In this document: positions 1 through 12,869 of the stretch, one piece after another
Layout: the number at the start of each line of letters is the position of its first letter
Numbering within the stretch: the first letter of the stretch is position 1
From: Hemibagrus wyckioides
Lineage: Eukaryota; Chordata; Actinopteri; Siluriformes; Bagridae
Assembly: GCF_019097595.1 (NCBI RefSeq)
Contig: NC_080723.1
Location: 12,376,511 to 12,440,510 of the forward strand
Length of the DNA stretch: 64,000 nucleotides
Direction of reading: 5' to 3'
Position numbers and translations under genes: made by a program
Notes under the pieces: model-generated
What the model saw: the letters and a program-made list of their open reading frames with translations, nothing else
What the model was told of the DNA's origin: nothing
Database searches by the model: none

Positions 1-17
1 AATCAGTGTGTGTGTGT

Positions 18-68
18 GGGGGGGGGGGGGTGTTCGGGGGTTGGCTGGGTTCGGGTGGTGGGGGGGGG
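18..68 (+). other. G-quadruplex-prone guanine tract
   Basis: Five guanine runs (18-30, 36-40, 47-49, 53-55 and 60-68) are separated by loops of 3 to 6 bases, which fits the G3+N1-7 quadruplex rule on the + strand. It lies about 330 bp upstream of a putative TATA box, so it could be part of an upstream promoter region. The start of the window cuts the context, and folding is only predicted. Confidence 0.6.
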
Positions 69-149
69 TTAAGCATGTCAAGATAGGTGTGAAAGAATCA
101 GTAGATGGCAGTCGTGTCCCTTTTGCTATAGACAGAAGGCTGCGGAGAA

Positions 150-180
<31 letters not shown>

Positions 181-217
181 CGCACGCACACGCACACACC
201 AGCACACACACTCACAC
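150..217. repeat. Compound (CT)n-(CA)n microsatellite
   Basis: A pure CT array (150-177) passes directly into an interrupted CA/CGCA array (178-217). The change from CA to CGCA units adds several CpGs at the edge of the CpG-rich segment. Confidence 0.9.
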
Positions 218-440
218 GCTCTCTTTCGTGCGCGCGCAGTTGCCGGCGCCGCAAAAACACGCGCTCACGTTTCCATGCGTCTCTGCGGTCAGATGCTCTT
301 CTATGCTCTTATTCATATTGGCCAATCACTAGTAGGCTGATAGGAGGTAATTGGATAATTATATTTCACCTACCCGAGACGCCACCAGGAGATTTGTTAT
401 ATAAGAAGAAACTAAAGTAAGGACTGTATACTTATTACAG
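218..440 (+). promoter_or_regulatory. Putative CpG-rich promoter with CCAAT and TATA boxes
   Basis: The segment around 220-290 is dense in CpG. A GCCAATCA CCAAT box lies at 321-328 and a TATATAAG TATA box at 398-405, about 75 bp apart, which would place initiation near 430. CpG stays clearly more frequent through about 1240 than in the rest of the window, as expected where an unmethylated promoter has escaped CpG decay. A consensus splice donor follows at 1769. Assignment to lrrc4c is inferred from strand and the lack of any other gene; there is no transcript evidence. Confidence 0.45.
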
Positions 441-1768
441 AACCATACGCGCTGCTCTGTGAGAGTCAGTGAGCATCAGTGGCGTTGGAGTTCAAGTCAC
501 GTTGCATCAGAGTAGATGTGCTCATACGCTGTGCCATGGAGGCGAGAGGAAGTGGACAGGTCTGTGTATAGCGCGAGACATTTTAACCTCATTTGCAATC
601 ATCTCTAGCAGGACTTCATCACGACTAGAGAAGATTCTCCTGCCCACGGGATTTTTATAGCCATTTCTTTCTTCATTCACCCTGTTCTCATTGCGCCGTG
701 AACGTCGATATGGAATGAACGGGAAAACCTAGTCAGTGTGGATCTTCGTGGCATCGCCTCCTGTGATTTGCTCGCCCCAGAGTTCCGGGACGCAATGGGT
801 TAGATAGAAGTCACGGATGGACCTTCATTTACACAGAGCACGAGTTTACGTTCATCTCACAAGGATTATACAAAAGACACTTGACTTTTTTTAGAGCAGC
901 TGTTTGATAAGAAGTGAAGAGGACCTCTACATTTGATTCTCTCCGCGAATTCAGTGAAAGCATCGGCATGCGCTTTTGGAGGAAGACGCCGTGGGGTCTT
1001 TTGTATGAACTATAGGCTTATGGCGAGGATTCGCTTGGAAACCTCGGTGTGATTAAATTGACCCCCCACCCCTTTTTCTACGTTCTCAAATGGCTAACGC
1101 GCCAAACCATTCCCGGGGCCGTAATGATAGTTAAGGGAGATAAGTCTTGAATTCCGCACTGTTCTGTGATAAGAAATTTAATCAGATACTGGATAAAAAA
1201 AGAAGGAAAAAAGTTCCAACATAAAACACGACGACGGAATGAACCAGTCTGGGTGCTTTCCTTTTACTTTCTGGAAAAGGACGGAAAGGGGAATGAGGAG
1301 AGAGCGGTCAGTTTCAGCAGTAATGGGCTACTGTTGAAGGAGATGCTGTAAGTGATGGCGAGGCTGTGCATAAAACCATAATACAGATCCTTAATTAGCT
1401 TTATTTAAGAATGGAACACCAACGCCAAACGGGATCTGATTTTATTTTTAAGTAGTGACAGGAAAAGTGCTGGCTTCAGTCGTAACGATGGACAAATCGG
1501 TGTCCAGTTAATACGACATGCTTTTGTACTGCATCACAAAGTGGCGCGTGTCAGTTTGATATTTCATCGTGTGGAAAAAGTACACCGAACAGCATATGGA
1601 TGCGCATGTTTCAGATTTCAGACTTAGTGGAGATTTTTGGCTCCGAGGTGTAGTCTAAAGAAAAACTGTCCGCAGGAGAATTGCGGATGGAGTTTCGTCG
1701 CGTTTGTCGTGGGGAAGGAGTCCAAGTGTGCACTCCCTGCATTTGACTGATATTAAAAAAAAAGAAAA
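430..1768 (+). other. lrrc4c: Putative first 5' noncoding exon
   Basis: This is a repeat-poor, CpG-enriched stretch downstream of the TATA box. It ends in a run of A followed by GTAAGT at 1769-1774, a strong U2-type donor. It contains many short open frames (for example 469-660 and 1166-1351) that match no family I recognise, so it is more likely a long 5' untranslated exon than coding. The start is estimated from the TATA position. An earlier donor, a second internal intron, or ownership by a different transcript cannot be excluded. Members of this family are known to have noncoding upstream exons and a single coding exon. Confidence 0.35.
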
Positions 1769-1774
1769 GTAAGT

Positions 1775-2006
1775 AGGCTCATCCTTCATTTATATACACT
1801 GGCAGCGTTATAGACGTCATGTGCGTCACGTTATTGCAGCTCGAAATGGATAAAAATCCTAATTATGGAATGTTGTTTTGGTGGTTCCCTTTTCAGCGAC
1901 AACTTAAAAAGCGCCTGTAGTCTATTAAAAGGATGTAACGAGTGTATTGTGCTGTGACCACTTGTACACTGATCATTAAGCTAACTCATATTTAATGTAA
2001 AATCCT

Positions 2007-2044
<38 letters not shown>

Positions 2045-3829
2045 ATTAATCATAAAATTACCGCTTCTTAAAAAAAAGTATGAAGTACCATTCAGTAGCT
2101 TTCTTTTCCTCCATCTCGCACCCTTGCGCAGTTTGAATGGACCCTGCACTTATGATCATTAATCGCACGGCGGCTCTGCCAATATGGATTGGTTTATTGC
2201 AGGGAAGGGATGCAGGCTGTTGCTTCTTGTTTGTCGCTTGTTTGACTGCGACATCAGACTAAATATGTTTTTTTTTTTTTCTTTTTCCTTTCCCTCAAGC
2301 ATTGATATTTTGTCAAGAAATATGAGATTATGGCGGATATTTACGCATTGACCGCAAGATAATGTCTAGGCTTAAAATGAATGAAATATTGCTTATCGGA
2401 TTTGTGTAATCCTGTGAGAAGCGATGCAGTGTGTGACTTGTCCTTTTTGGCCATGGCACGCATGTGTTGATTTGAGTGGGGATTTTCAGCCTCATGCACA
2501 TGGAGCTGTCCACAACCCCTGTAGTGCTGAAATCTCTGCCAAACTCTAACCGATGGAGCGCACTTTTCTCCAGACGCTAAACTTATTTAATTACACCTAC
2601 AGACTATTTAAACTATAATGAAATCAAGAATTTCACTATTAAAGAAATAGAAATGCACTAGATATTGATGAAACTTATTGGCTTAGCACTTGTGACCGCT
2701 GGCATGTTATTATGTATAGTATACTTAGCATTAGAGGTAATACTGGTCTCAACCACAATGGCTAAAATAATCACAGTTATTTTCTTTGGCATAAATTTCA
2801 TGATTGTCATAGTTAATCTTATTATAGGCTATGTGCTCTTGTACTTATACAAGCCTTTCAATTAACCCAGTACAGCTAATTAAAAATAGAATACAAATGA
2901 ATTAATTTTGTAATAAAAGACAGAGTAACTAATTAAAGTAATTATAGCCAACCACGTTTAATGTTCTTTAATTTTTCCAGGCTAGCCTAATGAAACTACC
3001 TTTATGTCTGCAGAAAATTGCTAGAGTGGGCTCAGACAGTTACACATAAACTTGAAGCTTGAGATTTAATGCACTACAGTCAATGAAAACCAATATCCCA
3101 TTAGCTAACTTCACCTGAGCTCAACAATACTGGGGCAAGTTATGTTTAATTAATTAAAAAAGAAAAACATAAATTAAGAGTGGAAAGGGACAAGAGCTTG
3201 TGTGGACCTGGGATATAAATACGATTATTACTATTCCGTATAGGTGTTTACTGAAGTCTGGTACCCCACGGTTAACTTAATCTTGGAGATTAAACCAAGG
3301 ATATATGGTTGACACTTGTGTGCCCATTAATCTGTAACTACTGTGGTCTAGTAATATTGTTCTAAGTGTCCACTCGCTACTTTCACACTTACACATGAAC
3401 ATGCATGGCACCTTGTCTAACAAGTCCATTTGTATAAAGTAGCTGGGTTTTTTCATTGACCTTCTCATGAGCCATTCCAGAGTCCCCAAATAATCTATGT
3501 TTGTCTTATTATTAGACCAATTACAGATTCAATACACTGGCATGAATATAGTCTAGTAAAGTGTAACTTATAATTTTAGGTCCCAGATATTAATTACATG
3601 CAGTATATATGTGCCGCAAGTGACTGCTTCCATAAGTCCAGTGGTAATCCTCCATTTTGTCTTCATGAAACAGCCAAAGTACACTCACCCACACACTGTC
3701 ATCCCTTTGAGAAAGCTTCCTGTTGGCAAAATGCCCATTCTGAGGCTTAGTAGGCTGTGTCAGTTCAAGCTCTCCATACATTAAAGGCTTTCAGGTACAC
3801 CGGTCAGGTGTGACAAGAAGACTTAAATC

Positions 3830-3830
<1 letters not shown>
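1775..3830. other. Intronic stretch, mostly unique sequence
   Basis: Apart from a (CT)n array at about 2012-2041 and short T runs, this is AT-rich single-copy-looking sequence. The open frames seen here (for example 2665-2865 and 3277-3489) are short and match nothing I know. Confidence 0.5.

Positions 3831-3833
<3 letters not shown>

Positions 3834-3881
<48 letters not shown>
3834..3881. repeat. (TA)n microsatellite
   Basis: About 24 uninterrupted TA units. It is the first of several long TA arrays in the window. Confidence 0.95.
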
Positions 3882-3888
<7 letters not shown>

Positions 3889-4309
3889 TAATTTGTTCTG
3901 ATCATGGAATTATACACATCTAAGTATATCACTGTGCACATTGGTTAGGCGGTAATTATAAATATATAAATTTATTATTAATATAGCCATTCATTGCCTC
4001 CTACCCCACCAAAAGGACTCTTCTCCTTTTCCGTCAAAATATGAAAAAGTGCATCAGAATGATGGAGTGGTATTGCCTTGAGGAGACAAATTAGACTGCT
4101 CATTTTATGTTCTTCCCCTGTCAGGGGCTCCAGTATGATGAATATATGGGCCTGATTGGAAAGATGACATTTGTTTGTTGGTGGATGATGCAGAGTGATT
4201 CATGTCTGCACAACGGCACTACATTATTTACCATTCACATCACCAACACTCTCTCCATCCTTTCATATATGAAAGTTTTAAAAATTGTTCTAGAATATCT
4301 GGACATCCA

Positions 4310-4429
<120 letters not shown>

Positions 4430-4439
4430 CATATACACA

Positions 4440-5718
4440 ATATAGTATATATTATAGTATGTTGATGCTGACAAAATGAAGACCTTTAAACAGGTGATGA
4501 TGAAAATTATGAAATTATAAAATCTAAAGAAATGATCAATGTTATAAAAATAGATTTGCAGTGTGTTGTGGTGGATTCCAGGAAATGTTAGTCATCTGCA
4601 AGCTTGTTTATTTCACTATTCAAGAATGACAATGGTGGAATCCCCAGAGCCTCCTGGGTCATTAGCACATAGCAGACTGCAGCAGAGCAGGTGCAGCATG
4701 GACACCAACAGGGACTAAAGCCTGCCATCCATCTAGTGTCAGTATTTTACTTTTTTCTTTATTTTTTTAGGGCTGATTTTTTAGGGCTGGATAGGGCATC
4801 CTTCAACTCTTTTTGTTTTAGAATGTATTTCATATTGGATATCCAGTGTGTAGGAGGTTTATCCCATTGACAGTATTATGACATGTATTAAGTATAAGTA
4901 TTAAATAAATGATCAAACACAGAACCCCTATAGCACACAGGTGTTAGTCATCAAGAGAAAGAAAGATGGAAAAAAACAGTGGGAGAGGGAGCAGTTTGTG
5001 TTCATATCTCATATAATATGTCATTTTTTTTCAAGCAGTTTAAGGACTCAGAGGAAGACCTTCTTCTTTGTAATGTCATAAATGCTTCCTTTGAAAAAGG
5101 AAGATTAGTCTGTGTAATACCCAGTTTAGGCAAGCGTGACTATTCATCCTATAAACTGCCACACACTTCCAGCAATAATGGTATCCGCCCATCAATTTTT
5201 CACCTCCTGAAGGTATACATTCTATGGGATTTGATACAGCGGGAAAGGGAAATTAGAGAATGAAGGAGATTCTCAGTGTTATCCCCTTCTCTCTCTAAAA
5301 ACATGCACATGCATCATGTGCTATCACATGGAAGATTTCTTTCTTGGGAGAAGAGCAATGGATGGGTATGTGGAAAAGGGATATATACTTGTTACTAATA
5401 TTCTTACTATTTCTTTATAAAAAACATATTGAACAATCAGTAACTATGTTCTAAATTAGGATTGGTTAGTATAAATGGATAAATGGCATTGAAGCTGATG
5501 TTCAATTTGTAAATGTGTATTTGAATCTAAAAACAGCTAAACAGCATTCACTTCTGTCAACTCTATCCACCACACACACTTCAGCCCATGTGCTCATTTT
5601 AGCCCCTTAAACACACACACACACACACACACACAGAAAATGTATGCACTCACTCATACTCAAAATTGACCTCCATGCATACAGACTGCATATGCAATCA
5701 TGCTTATCATCTTGAATC

Positions 5719-5774
<56 letters not shown>

Positions 5775-7840
5775 TACACACACACACACACACTTTCTTT
5801 CTCATACTTGCTCTCTTATACACAAGCACCAAACAATCAAACACTCATGTTAATTCCTCATTATCTATGTCCCCAACCTGAATGTCAGAATGTTGGAAGG
5901 TTTCATTGGAGAGGTCTCCCACTGGCAGCATTTCCTGCAGGATGAGCACAGCACATTCTCCAAGTCAATGCCCTAATCAATCAGCACTCTGCCCCGGCCC
6001 ATCAGTCTTTCTCAATACTCTAGTGGACATCATAAATCGGCCATTCACTGTTCTTGTGGACGTTTCTTTGAAGACCTCAGCAGTGACGATGAGCCAAAAT
6101 CGGAAGAGCGGGTCTGAAAAGATTAACTCCCATACAATAGCTGTTGTTTAAGAAGATCAGCAACCAAAACATGAATTAAGAGTTGGACTACACTTAACTT
6201 TTCACCACTGCTGTCTTGTTAGTCACAAAAAGCTGCCTCACCAACAAAAATCCTAATTCACTATCTCTAATCAACACACTCCATCGGCACACTGCTGTGT
6301 AAAAGTGCAGCTGTCTCGTCAGCAGCAGAATGGGCTGCAGCAGCTGGGTCATGAAGCCAATAAAGCCCAAAGTAGTACTGATTTAATGACTCTGGAATGT
6401 GGGTGCCATATCAGTCTCAAAATGGTACTAAAAGGCAAATGACCAAAATTCAGGGTGGAGAATGAGTGAATGATCAGCCCTTTTAAGTGCTAGCTTCCTT
6501 TTCTTTTTGGTCCCTCATTCTTAATTCAAGAGACTCCAACACACACACACACGCACACACACACTTTCTCTGTGTAGGTGCTGCAGCACTCTTACTTTGT
6601 CCCTCAGTTGCACCTGGGAGGCATCTGTTTTATATGACATGGCATTGGGTTGCTATATTAATTCTACCTGCTAATTTGAAAGGTTAAAATAGGCTGGAGG
6701 AAAAAAAAACCCTGACATGCTCATGCTTGCCTGCTCCTCACGTAGTAAAGCACCTGTTTAATGGAGGTGAGCTTCAGTGATTCCCCTCTCACAGGAAAGC
6801 AAGATGGGGGGTGGGTACAGAATGTTAATGGCATAGCTAGGAAGAATATTCATTTAATGGGTTATTTGAAAAAGCAGAAAAAAGGGCAGTGCAGGTGGAG
6901 CTGATTATTCTTATCGGAGTTCATTAATGTAACTTCCTCTCAAAATAGGCCTGTGTATGAAGCTCTCAGCCTCCTTTAATGACTGGATATGACCAGAGCA
7001 GCCAGTCTGTGCAGCCCTCCAGCACTCTTACAAATGAGAAACTGTCACAGCTGCTGAGGCACACACACACACATGCACACACACAGACACGCATCAGAAT
7101 CTTGTTCCATATATATTTACACACTTGCAACCCTATTTCCATGAATGTATCACAAAGAGGTATGCTCAGACCAGCAGCTATATTAGACAATCAAACTAGC
7201 TTCAAAGCTAGCTAAGTGCAGTGACATTTTCAAAATGACACAAAATTTGATTTCACTTGTAGATTTCTCTTTAATATTTCAGTGGTTCAAATAAACTGCT
7301 GACTCAAAGAAAATGGCAACAACGGTGTTTTTTTTCTTTTGTAGACTTTTGTATGTGTTCACTCATGTGTGAGCAGTCTAGAAGTCTTTGTCTCGACATG
7401 GCAGTAAATTTGGTGAGTCTGCCAGTTCATTAAATTCTGTTAATTATATGATGCTCTGTGTGTAATGGGCCATTAATGTCTGAGTTGTTTGTTCTTATTT
7501 GTTTCAGACAAAAATGATTGCGACTTTGTTTGGCATTTAGTTAGTCATTTGGCAAATTAGCTTATTTACAGTATATAAGTGAAGTGCTCTTCCACTAACC
7601 TTTTTAAAGAGTTGGTACTGGACATGAAGTGAGAATGTATACTTTCAGAAAACTATTATTTTGCCCTTGTGTCCATGCTAAGAGACTGTATTTCTGTACC
7701 AAAATGGTGATCAGCTATTAAACTCCACTGTGCTAATGCCAAGGTAGACGCATTGACTTCTATTTAGAAAAGCAACAAATTGGGTTATGTTATGAATCTT
7801 GGATTATATGACTAATCAATACTTGCTCATTTACAAAAAT
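4440..7840. other. Intronic stretch with CA and CT microsatellites
   Basis: It contains (CA)n at 5611-5634, a compound (CT)n-(CA)n array at about 5722-5792, CA-rich tracts at 6540-6563 and 7059-7086, and otherwise AT-rich sequence. No exon, RNA gene or mobile element is recognised. Confidence 0.5.
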
Positions 7841-7842
7841 AG

Positions 7843-7844
<2 letters not shown>

Positions 7845-7897
<53 letters not shown>
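7845..7897. repeat. (TA)n microsatellite
   Basis: About 26 perfect TA units within the putative first intron. Confidence 0.95.
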
Positions 7898-7898
<1 letters not shown>

Positions 7899-7899
7899 T

Positions 7900-10800
7900 G
7901 AAATATATATAAATGAGTCTTGAGAACTGAATTTGAGAAAGTGGATGTTAGAGGAAAACACTTTACCTATTTGATCAGGTGTTGTAAGCATGCTCTATGC
8001 ATCACTGTCATAGTCCTTTAGTGGGCTGCGACCTTAAATTATTGCTCTACCTATCCACAATTTCTTATAAAACTGTTATTATAAAAGTATAATCAAAACA
8101 AGATACACTGTATATACAATATATATACAAAAAAAAGGATTTACACATAGTTTATTTATTGACCTTTAAAATCATTTCAAAGCATATTGGTCTATAGCAA
8201 ATCTAAGCATGCTCTAAATTATCCTTCCGTCTGTCCTTACTGACATCTATCCCCTCTTTAACCTCAACTTGCTTTTCCCCCCAAATCAAACCTTGTCGAA
8301 GGATGAATACAAAAGATGTTTTTTTGACAGAATTGTGAATGGCTGTGACATATGACTCATGTCCGGCTTTACAGGATTAAAACTTCAAACAACTTTACTG
8401 TGGCATGGCTGAGTTGGGAGCTTAAGGAATTCTACCACTATTCAGTTGGAAAATAATAAATATTTAGAAATATGCACTGGCTGTGTACTATATAGCACCA
8501 CATAGATTAGCACCACATATCTTTATTAACTGACTATCTGAGTTTATATCATTTAAGTTTAAAATGTATAAGTTTCTGATTTTACTATACAAAATAATAA
8601 TCCCAAAAGAAAAATGGTAATGATCAAATAATGTGACAGATGTTCATAATAGCAGATATCTAAAATTCTATGTTTTGCTAGTGGATATTCACTGTACTGA
8701 GCTTTAGCTAATGTTCCACTATTACGTAAATGTGATATAAGGTTTACAAAAGAGAATAAAGCAAAGAGAGCTTTGAAAAAGTTATTTGAGCTCTTAAAGC
8801 CTGAACTGAATATGTCTGAGCTATAGAACGGCAGTAATTAATACTCAGTGTCATTTTGGGTGCTAGTTAGGTATTGATATGAGTGGATTTGATCTATTGT
8901 TGTATAAAAATCAGAAGAATTTTCTATTTAATGATCAATGCTCTGAGATAGCTGTCTGACAAATTGCAGGCCATTAAACATACCCTGATCTTTAAGTCTC
9001 AGAGGACTCAGAGTACGTTTTACCCAATTCACATTCTAATGAAAATTTGAGCTAATCTGTATTTAATTAGACATACTGTGGAATTTCACATTATAGTTAT
9101 CTGAAGTCTTAACTGTTTACATTTGTGTATTGTGTTAAACAGCTTGTGGTCTAAAGACCCCTGTTAACCATTCCAGAGGAAAGACATAGAAGTGTAAGGG
9201 CTGGTAAGGACCAGTTCAGTGAAGGTTTACAGGCAACAGTTTAGAGTCAACCTTTAGGTAAAATCCTAAAATATAAATCTAAAGCTAACATAAAACACAT
9301 TCTCAGAATCCAGTGAGAACCCATATAGCCTCGACTGCTTGTTGCCTTGTAAAGAATGAAGTATGTGATGTTGCTAACAAATTCAGTTTTACCAATCCAA
9401 ATGGTTCTGATTATGATGATGATTGTTTTTAGTATTTTTATTAGTAGTAGTATTATAAAAAATAATATGCTGTAGGCTATAGTCCTGTATAATACATATA
9501 CACATGAACAAGAGTTCCTTTCTGTCCTTTCAGGTAACATACTTGTTATGTTCATTTATAGAAATTACAGGACTAAATTAAGTAATTGCACCTCGAATGA
9601 GTCAAGACATTCACTTTCAATGAACCACTGAGTATAGCCACCAATTCTTTAGAGTATAATTTCAGCTTAAAGTGTATTAGGTTTCCAGCCCTCTAGGTAC
9701 TGATTAGAACAATCATCTTAGTCAGACGTATTCTAAACTAATACAGCAGCGCCTCCACTGCACTAGCACATATTAGACCTATGCTCATGGGTCTTCTTTC
9801 TGATGTGTGTGAGTTATCATGATAAGAGCATGTAACTGCGACCTGTCATGGTTATGCATGTGTATATAAATCACAGGAGTTTTTGAGAGAGATATGGGTG
9901 ATTGAGTGGAGTGTCATGGTGTAGGTGACTGCTATGCTAGGGCTTGTGTATGTTTGGGCTCTAGGGCACAGGGGTGTGTGTGTGTGTGAGTGTGTTTGTG
10001 TGTATGTTTAAACAGCTCAGATACAGACAGCTGATGCCTGTCATCCAAGGCACCTTTTTCTAGCATAATATTAATGTTGAAAGAAATCAAATCAACATTT
10101 TAGCTCTTCAGAGCTACTACAGATCTCTTTCTTTCTTTTTTGGATCTCTTGCCCTCTTTTTCTTTCTATCGTTTATGTGATGTCCCTCGGCTTGGTCACT
10201 TAAGGCCTGTGAAGACTGTTGAAACATGGCAGGTGCTATGATGTGCTAGACTTATGGACACACTCCAGTGTGTGCAATCCAATTTCTACTTCATGCCCTG
10301 ATGTCCACTAAGGCCCATCTCTCTATTTCTTTCATTTTTTCATGCTCCTTTTTTCTGCTTTTTTTTCATTGCTAGAGGTTGTCTTTCTTTTTCACCTGGT
10401 TTGTCTTGTCATTCTGTATCATATTTCTTCTTTTCTGCACCATCTCTCCCCTTCTCTGTCTCTGTCTTTCTCTTTCACACTCACTCACACACACAGTCAT
10501 TTTGATTATCCTTCTGTAACTTTTTTTTTATATATATATATCATTATCTAGCTTCCGCAGAGTGCAACGCGGCCCTGTCAAATTCTCCCAATTTTCTATC
10601 TTCTTTTCTACTTGCCTTCTCTTTCATTTCTCTCTTTTCTTACCCAAACCCTGCTGATATACACCCACAGAATGGCTGTTTTGAGTCTGTCCCCTGCTGA
10701 AGGAGGGTGGTGTTGAGCTGAACAGAGTGATATTAGCAATGGAGGATAGGCAAATGATGCCAGAATGTTGGCATGTGTCCTACAGTTCCTGCCAGACCTC

Positions 10801-11230
10801 TCACCCCAGTGGCGCAGCAGCATTTGGCCTTGCTCTGCCTGCTGTCTATTCTTTGTTGCAAACAGGGAATTTTCCTGTTCTAATTCTAAAGGTTACTCTC
10901 ATACTTATTAATCTCTGGATGATGTGACCAAACAGCAGAAAATCTGTAATAACCTGGTGTGATATTAACAGCAGTGTGGCAGTTTAGCTTCAAGAATAGA
11001 GGAGAGGAGAAAGAGACAGACATAGAATAATAAAGGAGCTCATTTGCGAGACATTTTTGTCAGTGTCAAAAATAGTCATTCCTAGAAACCTGCTCTACAT
11101 ATGCACATGACCTTAATTTCGCTCAGTAGCATGTTTCAGTGTGAGATGATCCAAGTTAGTCCTTAATATAGGACATATTTAAAAACTATAATGAGATATG
11201 GGTAGCAATTAATTCAGAATTGATAAGATC
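7900..11230. other. Intronic stretch, no gene seen
   Basis: AT-rich sequence with a TG-rich patch at about 9975-10003, a T/C-rich patch at 10330-10540 and only short chance open frames. I see no mobile element or RNA gene. Confidence 0.45.
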
Positions 11231-11239
11231 GCCATCTGG

Positions 11240-12240
11240 CTAAATAAGGCTTGTCTTTATCCCCGTGGTCATTAATGGCACAGTGATATCACAAAATGAT
11301 TTTTACTGCTGAATCTAAAATATATATCAAATGTGATTGGTGGTGACGAGTTTCCCTGACAGAAAATATAAAAGGATGTGGTGTTTAAGCTCCAGTCTCT
11401 ATCTGTCAGTTTAGTAATCAGTGTGTTCAGGGATGTGATTTGTTAAAACGAACTGACCGTGAGCTAAATGAATTCTCTCGCTCTCAACATGCACGAGTTA
11501 CCTCTTCTTTTGCAAGGACATTATAGCCACAGCACTACTTCCTAATTATACTTACTTCAAAGTAATTTTCCAACTATTTTCTTGTTTGTATGATATAGGT
11601 GTAGAATACGGAAAAACAAATTCAAGTCATTACCCTGCTCACAAGCACTATTTATTTCACTCTCCTGCTGGGTTAGCTTGGGGGCTAATTGCTCACATTT
11701 CCATACCAAATAAAAAGCATCATGAGTGATCTCTTCTTCACTCACAGCAATATTAATCTTCCTTTGCTCATTTGAAATTCTCCTCTGGTCAATTTTAAAT
11801 TTCATTTCTTCTGAACTTGCAGCTAAATCAAACTTTCTAATTGTGCATAAAAGTCAGTGATGAATTAAAAGGGAAAAGATGGCTTTGAATGCTATTACTT
11901 GGCAAAGTCAAACGAAGACTTGAGTGGGAAGAGAGAGTTACTGTTGGAACTGAGAGTGAGTTGTAAGATCACATTTCCTCATGGCCTCATGGTGAGCTAT
12001 TCATTAAATCCAATTTAAAATGGCAGCTATCAATCCACAAATGAACCATATTAATGAATGTCATATGAATGATTCTCTAAGCATGAATTGTGCACCCATA
12101 AGTGTCAAAAATGCAAATGAATGACTGGGCTGGCGCAGATTAGAATATTATTCCTAAAGCTGTAAAGCTGGGCTTTTCCTCCCATAGCCAATAAAATGAT
12201 CCCAAGAGCAAATCCAAGAGCACTATTACACACTTACAGT
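11240..12240. promoter_or_regulatory. Candidate conserved noncoding element (enhancer-like)
   Basis: This is a repeat-free kilobase of balanced, AT-leaning sequence with many homeodomain-type cores (ATTA/TAAT, for example around 11267-11275 and 12048-12056) and an octamer-like ATGCAAAT at 12111-12118. Long neuronal genes of this kind commonly carry deeply conserved noncoding elements in their introns. The call rests on composition and motif density only, and such motifs are frequent by chance in AT-rich DNA. Confidence 0.2.
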
Positions 12241-12840
12241 TCAGAATAAGTTCAGAATACTGCCTCTGATATGTGCTGGCTCTTTATTGAATACCTGTAT
12301 CTTGAATTGTTTTAATGACCAAGATTTTCTCTCATGCCATGTCCTAATGTCCTTTATTAAATTATTCTTAGCACCAAGCTAGTTGCTTCTAGACCATCAA
12401 AAAGTAGAAAACTGATCATCCAGAACATATGAGGGGAACTTGCCCCAAGCTATGGAATTTTCCCCTAAACTCTTACAAAGGTTTATTAGGTTTATTATTA
12501 GTCTTTGTCTACTATTTAAGTCTCTCTGTTACTATAGAAACAATCCCATATCAGAATGAGCACATTAATATTAACCTATCATTCATGTTATAGCCATATA
12601 AAAATACTGAACCAAATTAAAACCTTTTTAACAGTCAGATTTGAGAATTCATCAGTGCTGTGGCCTAAATTTGATATTTGTTGATATTAAAGGTTATATC
12701 CTGCTTACTCGTTCCATAGTGTTATGTTGTTTATTTCAGTAGAGCATTAAGCCAGAACTAAAGTTAAATACCCTTAACCCAATATAATATGTTGAGCTGA
12801 CAGAGGCATAGAGCTCTCTTACATTCACGCAATTTTTTAG

Positions 12841-12864
12841 CACACACACACACACACACACACA
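12841..12864. repeat. (CA)n microsatellite
   Basis: Twelve perfect CA units. Confidence 0.9.
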
Positions 12865-12869
12865 GATAT

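Noticed and set aside
8..340. 110-codon open frame at the left edge
   Set aside because: It runs through guanine tracts and a CT/CA microsatellite; low complexity explains the absence of stops.
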